DNA of 32,044 nt. It comes from Acidilobaceae archaeon (GTDB lineage Archaea > Thermoproteota > Thermoprotei_A > Sulfolobales > Acidilobaceae). The translations under genes were made by a program, and so were the position numbers. Positions 1 to 5,883 of this stretch are shown here, piece after piece. The notes beneath the pieces are model-generated. The model was not told where the DNA came from. It made no database searches and worked only from the letters and a program-made list of their open reading frames with translations. The DNA lies in contig JALURD010000110.1 in NCBI GenBank assembly GCA_027057815.1, positions 1 to 32,044 of the forward strand. The letters run 5' to 3'. Position 1 is the first letter of the stretch; each line of letters begins with the position of its first letter.

Positions 1-2
1 AG

Positions 3-362
3 TCAGCTAACGGTCCTTTATCCCCTGGCGATGTTGTTTACATACGCAATCCTGGCACCTTCGAGAGGGACGCAGTTAAAGCGTTAGCTGAGGTTCCTGT
101 GCTGGCAATCCTCCTCGACGAAGCCACGGGGGGGCTGGCCTCCACTCTTGAGAGGAGCGGCGTGCCCGTCTTCCGGCTAGCCGATTACCTGTACATTAAG
201 TTCAAGGATATCATTCTAGTCAAATCCAAAATTAGAGATGACGCTGTCCGCAGAAGGGAAGAGCTGGAGATGATGAGAGCTAGCCAGGTTAACCTTGAGC
301 GCATCATTGAGGAGTATAGGAGGGAGCGTGCTAGACGCTTAAGAGGGCACAGGAAGGCCTAG
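3..362 (+). CDS. C-terminal part of a DUF460/COG2433-type protein (5' truncated by window edge)
   Basis: The reading frame is open from base 3 to the stop at 360-362, so the gene begins before the window; an internal GTG at 99 is not a likely start because the coding frame continues upstream of it. The visible part has an alpha/beta segment (GDVVYIRNPG, then VLAILLDEATGG and GVPVFRLADY) followed by a highly charged helix rich in Glu and Arg. That order resembles my memory of the C-terminal end of archaeal COG2433/DUF460 proteins, which are predicted RNase H-fold nucleases of the RuvC/YqgF group. The nuclease core itself would lie outside the window, so the family call is tentative while the coding call is strong. 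The stop codon overlaps that of alba on the other strand. Confidence 0.6.
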   Translation, partial: SANGPLSPGDVVYIRNPGTFERDAVKALAEVPVLAILLDEATGGLASTLERSGVPVFRLADYLYIKFKDIILVKSKIRDDAVRRREELEMMRASQVNLERIIEEYRRERARRLRGHRKA

Positions 363-661
363 CCGCTCTCCTCCTCCGACGGTTTAGCAAGGATTATCTC
401 GATTGTGGAAACTGTTCTCTTCCTGCCACTCTCGTCCACGATCTCCTCGCTTCCTATCTTGACGTCCTTAACCACTAAGTTCTTCATGTACATGTGCCTG
501 ACGCGTTCAGCGGTGTCAACCGCCTTGCAGATGTTCTTCCCCCTAGCTCTGATTATGACTTCTTCCGCCCCCTCACTGAAGAGCCTTATGACGGCTAGGA
601 CGTAATTATTTATCTCCTTTTTACCGATTAGAACCGCATTAGCTGGATGCGGGGTTGCCAT
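359..661 (-). CDS. albA: Alba (Sac10b-type) chromatin protein
   Basis: This encodes a 100-residue Alba-family protein, an abundant archaeal dimeric DNA- and RNA-binding chromatin protein whose affinity is lowered by lysine acetylation. The signature is clear: NAVLIGKKEINNYVLAV near the N-terminus, then IIRARGKNICKAVDTAERVR, then a beta-hairpin and TVSTIEIILAK. The lysine pair in IGKK corresponds to the acetylated lysine region of Sulfolobus Alba. I chose the ATG at 661 over an in-frame TTG at 709: GAGGTG sits about 9 nt before 661, and a TATA-like box at 715-723 predicts transcription starting near 693, downstream of the TTG. The Glu/Ser-rich C-terminal tail (PSEEESG) is a small extension. 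Confidence 0.95.
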   Translation of the reverse strand: MATPHPANAVLIGKKEINNYVLAVIRLFSEGAEEVIIRARGKNICKAVDTAERVRHMYMKNLVVKDVKIGSEEIVDESGRKRTVSTIEIILAKPSEEESG

Positions 662-714
662 GCCTGGACGCACCTCTACACCGCTCACCAAGAAGCGGGC
701 TTCCCCCAAGTCGG

Positions 715-723
715 TTTATTAAA
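715..723 (-). promoter_or_regulatory. TATA box of alba
   Basis: Read on the minus strand this is TTTAATAAA. Transcription would begin about 25 nt downstream, near 693, leaving a short leader with GAGGTG before the ATG at 661. Confidence 0.5.
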
Positions 724-742
724 TTCATTGCGCCCACACAGC

Positions 743-1429
743 CTACGCTCTGCCCTGTATTCTTTCTACAAATGACCTACCCACTATAGTAACCGTGGCT
801 ATATGGCTACCCTCAAGTTTGGAGAGCGCCTCTTCAAGGCCTTCAAGTGCCTTTGAACCGAATAATCTCGACCCCTTAGACTCAACGTAGGCTGCCTGGA
901 CGCCATCATTGCATATAACCATGTCTGCGTGGTCTAAGTCGCCTAGCCTCCTGAAGGAGACCACCGCACAGTCTTCGCCAGCCGTTTTCACGGCCTCCTC
1001 CACGATCTCCCTAAGCGAGGTTGGAGCCGTGAATCTTAGGTTACTTGTAGATTTACCTTCAAGTATTAGGTCTGCCCTAAAGACGGGCTCGGCTAAGTAC
1101 CTGCTTGCTGCTTCAATGTCTGGGCCTGTCTTTAACGAGGCAGGCGTTGGTCTTAACCTGGCTACTGCTAATTCTTTCTCCTCCTCGGGCTCAACCTCTC
1201 TTACAACCTCTAGGTCAATCTCTATTCCACCCGTGTACCTAGTCACCTTTGCAATCTTGTAGCCTCGATGCTTAGCCCATACCTGTACGTCGAATGCCTC
1301 CCCCTCAGTAGAGACTCTAACAGTCACCGACCCTCTCCTCTTCAACGTCTTTTCAATCAGCTTATATGGGAGAATCCACTTCTGCTGAGTTAAATCGAGT
1401 TTTTCACTCAAAACCTGACCCCTCCCCAT
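743..1429 (-). CDS. Unknown protein with a Cys-less TusA/SirA-like N-terminal domain
   Basis: A 228-residue protein I do not recognise as a named family. Residues about 9-78 follow the TusA/SirA layout: a short beta strand, a helix starting KLIEKTLKRRG, a strand VTVRV, a helix ending WAKHRGYKIAKV, and a final strand IEIDLEV. The TusA Cys-Pro-x-Pro motif is replaced by Trp-Ile-Leu-Pro (residues 18-21), so the sulfur-carrying cysteine is absent. An acidic linker (VEPEEEKE) joins it to a C-terminal domain of about 110 residues (118-228) containing the only cysteines, Cys154 and Cys173. It is divergent from a DsrE-like gene, and TusA and DsrE proteins are partners elsewhere. The ATG at 1429 is used here; a TTG at 1411 behind GGGGAGGGGT is a serious alternative. 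Confidence 0.75.
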   Translation of the reverse strand: MGRGQVLSEKLDLTQQKWILPYKLIEKTLKRRGSVTVRVSTEGEAFDVQVWAKHRGYKIAKVTRYTGGIEIDLEVVREVEPEEEKELAVARLRPTPASLKTGPDIEAASRYLAEPVFRADLILEGKSTSNLRFTAPTSLREIVEEAVKTAGEDCAVVSFRRLGDLDHADMVICNDGVQAAYVESKGSRLFGSKALEGLEEALSKLEGSHIATVTIVGRSFVERIQGRA

Positions 1430-1480
1430 TCTGGTAGTCTCTATAGGGGTACCCGCCTGAAGGCTGGCAGGGTCTGGAGT

Positions 1481-1494
1481 GTTAAAGGTTTAAC
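1481..1494. promoter_or_regulatory. Near-palindromic bidirectional promoter GTTAAAGGTTTAAC
   Basis: GTTAAA and TTTAAC form a six-base inverted repeat around GG, giving a TATA-like box on each strand. Plus-strand transcription would start near 1517 and minus-strand transcription near 1458, so one element probably serves both the TusA-like and DsrE-like genes. Confidence 0.5.
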
Positions 1495-1540
1495 AGTGCG
1501 ACCTCAGTGGGTTTAGCCGAGGCGGAGGGTGCGTTTCTAC

Positions 1541-1954
1541 ATGGATGGAGAAAGGGGGAAGAGGTTAGTCATAGTTCTAGCGTCCAATGAAGCCACAAGG
1601 GTTATGTTAGCTTTCGTGACTGCCGCGGTAAGCGCTGAGATGGGTAATGAGACCTACCTTATAGTGACCCTTAACGGCATTGACGCCATAGTCAAGGGCC
1701 AGGCCTCTAAGCTAAGGGTCGAAAAGGGGTTCGTAGGCTCAGTGCTCAAGAAGAGGATGAGCGCTGCTGGGCTCCCACAGAACATGGAGGACCTCTACAA
1801 GCTCGCTAGAAAGAATGGAGTTAAGGTTTACGTCGACCAGATGTCTCTAAGGATCAGCGGGTTGAGGCGTGAGGACCTACTAGACTTCGACGAGCTGGTC
1901 GGCCCAGGCACTATTGCAGAGATGACCGCACACTACAACTCCATAGTCTTTTAA
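1541..1954 (+). CDS. DsrE/DsrF-like (COG2044/COG2210-type) protein without cysteine
   Basis: A 137-residue DsrE-fold protein. The pattern fits the DsrE2/predicted peroxiredoxin group: an opening strand RLVIVLASNE, helix VMLAFVTAAVSAEMG, strand TYLIVTLNGIDAI, the KLARKNGVKVYVD segment, then LRISGLRREDLLDFDELVGPGTIAEMTAHYNSIV. Family members move or bind sulfur through conserved cysteines, but this protein contains no cysteine at all, so a sulfur-transfer role by that mechanism is excluded. A GTG at 1529 is in frame, but it sits inside the probable ribosome-binding site GGCGGAGGG (1521-1529), and the ATG at 1541 is well placed behind it. It is divergent from the TusA-like gene and shares its promoter. 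Confidence 0.85.
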   Translation: MDGERGKRLVIVLASNEATRVMLAFVTAAVSAEMGNETYLIVTLNGIDAIVKGQASKLRVEKGFVGSVLKKRMSAAGLPQNMEDLYKLARKNGVKVYVDQMSLRISGLRREDLLDFDELVGPGTIAEMTAHYNSIVF

Positions 1955-1958
1955 CGCA

Positions 1959-1968
1959 TTTTTAATTC
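1959..1968 (+). promoter_or_regulatory. TATA-like box of glycerate kinase gene, also a T-tract after the DsrE-like gene
   Basis: The sequence TTTTTAATTC lies 5 nt after the DsrE-like stop. It may act both as a T-rich termination site and as the promoter of the next gene, with transcription starting about 10 nt before its ATG at 1999. Confidence 0.4.
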
Positions 1969-1998
1969 AATCCTATCCTAACCTCCAGCCAGGGGCTA

Positions 1999-3327
1999 AT
2001 GATGGCCTGTAACCCCGTAGAAGACGCAAAGAATCTCGTAGGCATTATCCTTAAAGCATCTAAGCTAGAAGACCGGGTGAGGAATTTCATCGAGAGCGGG
2101 GGGATAGGCAAAGAGCTAGAGGGCAGGAGAATTATAGTTCTAGCGCTAGGTAAAGCGGCGCCAGCGATGGCCAGAGGCGTTATTCAGGCGCTAGGCAGGG
2201 TTGACGGTGGAGTAGTAGCCACTATAAGGGGCGTTGACGTTACTGGCCTGGAGGGTGTTGAGGTAGTCTACGGCAGCCATCCCGTCCCTGACGAGTCCAG
2301 CATAAGGGCTGGCGAAGCCTTACTAGAGTGGGCTGAGAACGCTAGTGATGATGATGTCCTCTTCGTGCTCGTGAGTGGGGGAGGCAGTGCGATAGCCGAG
2401 GTGCCCCTAGACCCATTAACGCTAGACGATGTTAAAGCAACATACCGGGCCCTCCTCGACTCCGGGGCCCCTATTGACGAGATTAACACTGTGAGGAAGC
2501 ACCTCTCCAAGATCAAAGGTGGAAGGCTAGCTGCGGCTAGAGGGAAAGGCTCAACACTCATAGGCCTCTATGCCAGCGATGTACCCGGAGACAGGCTCGA
2601 GTATATCGCCAGCGGCCCTACAGTTCCCGACCCCACAACCTACCATGACGCACTCCGCGTAATCGAGCTTAGGGGAATCAGGCACAGAATCCCCGCCAAG
2701 GTCCTCGAGGTCCTCGAGGCAGGAGCGCAGGGACGTATCCCAGAGACTCCCAAGCCGGGCGATCCAGTCTTCGATAACACAATAAATGAACTCGTAGCAG
2801 CCAATGTAGATGTTCTTAGAGAGGCTGGGAGATTCCTTGAAAGACGCGGTTACAGAGTTATCATCCTGACAAGTAGGCTCGAGGGGGAGGCTCGTGAGCT
2901 AGGATTCTTCCTAGCCTCTTTGAGCCTTGAAGCCCTTGAAAGGGGGATCCCTGAAAAACCGCCCTTAGCCATCATAGCGGGGGGAGAGGCCACAGTCACA
3001 GTATCAGGGACAAGCCCGAAGGGGAGGGGTGGAAGGAATACTGAGTTGGCGTTGGCCTGGGCTCTACGGATGAATTATTGGGGAGCGCCGAGAGGGAGAA
3101 CCGCGATTCTCTCCATGGATACAGATGGTATTGACGGCGACTCACCCGCCGCTGGAGCCGTGGTCTCCCCTGAGATGATAGATGAAGCTATTAGGGCCGG
3201 CCTAGACCCGTGGCGTAGCCTCTACAATCACGACTCCTACACCGTCCTAGCTAAAATCGGCGCCGCCGTCGAGACCGGGCCTACAGGGTCTAACTTGAAC
3301 AGCGTCACAGTAGTACTGCTATGCTAG
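1999..3327 (+). CDS. Glycerate 2-kinase, MOFRL family
   Basis: A 442-residue member of the MOFRL (type 2) glycerate kinases, which use ATP to phosphorylate D-glycerate to 2-phosphoglycerate. In archaea this links the non-phosphorylative or semi-phosphorylative Entner-Doudoroff branches to lower glycolysis. Visible family marks are VLALGKAAPAMA near residue 47, SGGGSAIAEVP (about 126-136), the NTVRKHLSKIKGG segment, LYASDVPGD, SGPTVPDPTT, and the C-terminal MOFRL segment GRGGRNTELALAWAL followed by DTDGIDGDSPAAGAVV. Length is normal for the family. The start is one of two adjacent ATGs (1999 or 2002) behind AGGGGCT. No operon partner is apparent; the downstream gene is convergent with 13 nt between the stops. 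Confidence 0.92.
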   Translation: MMACNPVEDAKNLVGIILKASKLEDRVRNFIESGGIGKELEGRRIIVLALGKAAPAMARGVIQALGRVDGGVVATIRGVDVTGLEGVEVVYGSHPVPDESSIRAGEALLEWAENASDDDVLFVLVSGGGSAIAEVPLDPLTLDDVKATYRALLDSGAPIDEINTVRKHLSKIKGGRLAAARGKGSTLIGLYASDVPGDRLEYIASGPTVPDPTTYHDALRVIELRGIRHRIPAKVLEVLEAGAQGRIPETPKPGDPVFDNTINELVAANVDVLREAGRFLERRGYRVIILTSRLEGEARELGFFLASLSLEALERGIPEKPPLAIIAGGEATVTVSGTSPKGRGGRNTELALAWALRMNYWGAPRGRTAILSMDTDGIDGDSPAAGAVVSPEMIDEAIRAGLDPWRSLYNHDSYTVLAKIGAAVETGPTGSNLNSVTVVLLC

Positions 3328-3340
3328 CTGCATGGCTCCC

Positions 3341-4909
3341 TTACCTGATTAATGTTTTGAGCGCGTCTTCGACCTTCTCTTCCAGCTCTGCGAGTATCCA
3401 CCGGGCTTGAGTCTTGACGCCTCTCTCCCCACCAGCGCATACTACCCTCTCCTCCCCCGCCACGATAACTTCATCGAACTCCTCTCCATTGAATACTCTC
3501 CTGACACACTCGGCCTCCGGGAACCAGACTGCCTCAAGGTCTCCAGAGCTGTACCTGTAGCTACCCCAGTTAACGGCCCTCAGGAAACCCCTGGCTAGCT
3601 CCCTATAGACGGGATCCCAGCCCACTCTAGCCGCCGTAGCCTCTATGAGGTAGAGCATTCTCCGGGACCTGAGAGGGCCCGACCCAAGGAGCTCCCTATA
3701 GAATGCTTGCAGGGATCCCCAGCTGGGCTTAGCCGCTGACCCAGCTACTCTAACAGCTACCTCTACAGCCTTCCAGGCCGTGGGCCAGTCGACTTTCTCC
3801 GGCGAGTCCTCGGGAGTATGGTATATTGCTCTTACATCGTCACTCCATAGACTATGAAGCGAGAGCGTCGGGATCCCGGTCCACATGGCAGCCTGGAAGC
3901 TGTCGCACTCTGGGCACTCGCAGCACCTGACTCTGAAACCCCCACCTTCCCCCAGGAGACCCAAGAGCTGCGGCGCTCCGCTGACCACGAGGTCCCCAGC
4001 GGCTAGGTCAAAGTTCACGTAGGCCGCTATCTCGCTGGAAAGGCTTGCCCTCCGGAGCTCCATGAAGTAGAGCCTGCTCCCCCAGGCCCAGTACCAGCCC
4101 GCGAAACCCGGGGCCCCCTGCTCTTCTGCAGTGAATAACACCAATCTAACCCGGAGGCCTCTCCTCTCCAGCTCCGAAGCAGCCGCAATAGACTGTGCCA
4201 CGCCCAGAGCGTCGTCTAAGAAGCCCCCCTCCCACTTGTCATGGTGGGCGCCCACGACTACTAATGGGCCTCCGCCGCCCAGGTCTGCCTCTAGAGTTAC
4301 ACCCTGTGATTCCACGGTGTCCGCTTCGACCCAAACCCTGGCCCAGCCCTCTCTAAGAATACTTGAAGCTGTAGCGTGGTCCACGCACAGCACGGGTATG
4401 GGGGGCGGGGATCCCGCCCAGTAAGGGTAGCCCCAGACGCCGGTCGCGACTATGGTCCTAGGCCTCTTACACGCGAGCACGAGGGCTTTGGCGCCATGCT
4501 CCCATGCGAGTAGAGCTGCCGCTTTCAACTCGTCGGGGTTGGGGGGTTCCTCGGCTACAGCCACTTGTGACCCTGTATACGACGCCCAGCTAGCCGGCTC
4601 AGAAGGATCCCCCGGGACATACTCGGCCCTTCCCTCGACGTCGGCTGACAGGCTATAGGGCTGGACGCGTAGCCACCCGGATAGAGGTTCTACCCCACCC
4701 TCTCTGAGGCGCCAAGCTGTTAGAGGCACGGGGATCCTCCTAGGCCTAACCCCCAACACATCCTCCACGAGACCGGATATCGCGTCAACGACCTCACGCT
4801 CGGCGCGCGTGCCTGCCAGAACCGGGGCTGGCCTCCACACCCTCATTGAATACTCCCTGAGCCTTTCAGGGCCACTAACGCCTTCGCGATAACCCTGCAC
4901 TACCGGCAT
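3341..4909 (-). CDS. M28-family zinc aminopeptidase-like protein with PA domain
   Basis: A 522-residue M28 metallopeptidase-like protein. The metal ligands expected of the family are visible: His222/His223 in GAHHDKW, Asp232/Asp233 in FLDDALG, the Glu262/Glu263 pair in TAEEQG, Asp301 in VNFDLAAGD and His364 in YHTPEDSPEKV. Residues about 90-200 look like the protease-associated insert usual in these enzymes. No signal peptide is evident, so it probably works in the cytoplasm on peptides; the true substrate cannot be read from sequence. Unusual points are a cluster CCECPEC at 329-335 and higher GC than neighbouring genes. The ATG at 4909 has GGGAGG upstream. Confidence 0.88.
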   Translation of the reverse strand: MPVVQGYREGVSGPERLREYSMRVWRPAPVLAGTRAEREVVDAISGLVEDVLGVRPRRIPVPLTAWRLREGGVEPLSGWLRVQPYSLSADVEGRAEYVPGDPSEPASWASYTGSQVAVAEEPPNPDELKAAALLAWEHGAKALVLACKRPRTIVATGVWGYPYWAGSPPPIPVLCVDHATASSILREGWARVWVEADTVESQGVTLEADLGGGGPLVVVGAHHDKWEGGFLDDALGVAQSIAAASELERRGLRVRLVLFTAEEQGAPGFAGWYWAWGSRLYFMELRRASLSSEIAAYVNFDLAAGDLVVSGAPQLLGLLGEGGGFRVRCCECPECDSFQAAMWTGIPTLSLHSLWSDDVRAIYHTPEDSPEKVDWPTAWKAVEVAVRVAGSAAKPSWGSLQAFYRELLGSGPLRSRRMLYLIEATAARVGWDPVYRELARGFLRAVNWGSYRYSSGDLEAVWFPEAECVRRVFNGEEFDEVIVAGEERVVCAGGERGVKTQARWILAELEEKVEDALKTLIR

Positions 4910-4934
4910 CCTCGGCCTCCCTCGGGCTGGCCCC

Positions 4935-4944
4935 CAATTAATTC
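4935..4944. promoter_or_regulatory. Shared AATTAATT promoter element between peptidase and dUTPase genes
   Basis: A palindromic AATTAATT in an otherwise GC-rich 72-nt divergent spacer. It can serve as a TATA box for both genes; each start also has its own purine-rich ribosome-binding site. Confidence 0.4.
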
Positions 4945-4981
4945 TGTCAAGGCCCCACCTAGCCGTGGGGGTGTCCCTGGA

Positions 4982-5470
4982 ATGTTCCTTGTCGGCAGAG
5001 AGGCCGCGTATTACCTGGGTCTGCTCGGAGGGATCTCGCCCGAGAGCCTGCAGCCTGCAGGCGTTGATTTAAGCGTCTCCGAGGTTGAAGTTTTGGAGGA
5101 GCAGGGCTTCCTCGGCCGGCTCGCTAAGGGGATCCCGCGTGGGAGGCCCGTCGATTGTCCTGGCGGCGTGTGTAGCCTTGCCCCGGGCGTCTACAGGATA
5201 CGCTTCAAGGAGGCTGTGGATGTTCCTATGTGGGCTGTGGGCTTCTGTTACCCTCGGAGTAGCCTACTTAGAATGGGGGCGGCACTGTTCTGCGCTGTCT
5301 GGGATCCCGGCTACAAGGGTAGGGGCCAAGCGCTCCTGGCTGTATTCAACCCTCACGGTATAAAGCTGGAGATGGGAGCTAGAATAGCGCAGTTCGTCCT
5401 CGCCAGGCTCGAGAAGCTGCCAGAAAAAGGGTATAGTGGGTCGTTCCAGGGCGAGGGCCTTAAGGGTTAG
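4982..5470 (+). CDS. dut: dUTPase, archaeal dCTP-deaminase-like subfamily
   Basis: A 162-residue nucleotide hydrolase of the dCTP deaminase/dUTPase superfamily, expected to convert dUTP to dUMP and pyrophosphate and so keep uracil out of DNA. Visible motifs are PAGVDLSV (25-32), PRSSLLRMGA (91-100), WDPGYKGRG (107-115), GARIAQF (132-138) and a C-terminal YSGSFQGEGL (151-160). At the place where dCTP deaminases carry their catalytic Glu (TLE-type strand), this protein has Leu-Leu-Ala-Val-Phe-Asn. That argues for a dUTPase rather than a deaminase or a bifunctional enzyme. The ATG at 4982 follows GGGGGTG. Its stop codon overlaps the stop of a small ORF on the other strand. Confidence 0.88.
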   Translation: MFLVGREAAYYLGLLGGISPESLQPAGVDLSVSEVEVLEEQGFLGRLAKGIPRGRPVDCPGGVCSLAPGVYRIRFKEAVDVPMWAVGFCYPRSSLLRMGAALFCAVWDPGYKGRGQALLAVFNPHGIKLEMGARIAQFVLARLEKLPEKGYSGSFQGEGLKG

Positions 5471-5619
5471 GCGTCGCTTTTCAGAGCCTCCAGTATGTAG
5501 TCCAACGCTATTGCAGCGTACAGCACCACATAGATTATAGACTCGCTCGTTGACGCCTCCTTCCCTATTAGGTATACGAAGAGGCCAGCTATCATTAACC
5601 TGAAGTACTTGAGAATCAT
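5467..5619 (-). CDS. Small two-helix membrane protein (50 aa)
   Basis: A short ORF beginning MILKYFRLMIAGLFVYLIGK and ending in LEALKSDA. It has two hydrophobic stretches, about residues 8-19 and 28-42, with a short charged loop (KEASTSE) between them, so it is probably a helical-hairpin membrane protein of unknown role. Support for coding: natural-looking residue order, charged ends, and a TAA stop overlapping the dUTPase stop in the same four-base geometry as other convergent pairs here. The start is less clear. A strong GGGG lies before an ATG at 5630, whose five-codon frame ends in TGA overlapping this ATG, so the two could be translationally coupled. No homologue is known to me. Confidence 0.5.
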   Translation of the reverse strand: MILKYFRLMIAGLFVYLIGKEASTSESIIYVVLYAAIALDYILEALKSDA

Positions 5620-5883
5620 TCCATTCTCATGGTCTCAGTTCCCCTTTTCCGAGACCCTGCTCGCCTCCAACTGAATAGACTCCACCGGAGTTAATATTCA
5701 TGTGGTATTGTATGAAGCCTACATCATTATTATTAATTTATGTTGCTCTAAACCAACGTTAAAACCACGCCTAGACTCCCCCTTCTTGGGAAGACCGCTT
5801 TAACTGTTATTGACTCCCCTTACGTGTTAATCTAAGCTCGACGGCATGGCTGCCCCCTGTGAATTCACGACGAGGTGTGGTGC
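5620..5883. other. Intergenic region with promoters for the ABC operon and the small membrane ORF
   Basis: About 264 nt without a convincing gene. An AT-rich patch lies at 5692-5755. The box CTTTAACT near 5798-5805 is the best promoter for the ABC permease on the plus strand; AATATTAA near 5693-5700 could serve the small ORF on the minus strand. A 20-codon hydrophobic ORF at 5700-5762 is too short to accept. Confidence 0.4.

Noticed and set aside
2344..2360. GTGATGATGATG resembling a C box
   Set aside because: It is inside the glycerate kinase coding sequence and encodes Asp residues; no D box at suitable distance.
5700..5762. 20-codon hydrophobic ORF before the ABC permease
   Set aside because: Too short, no ribosome-binding site, and the AT-rich base content explains the leucine run.
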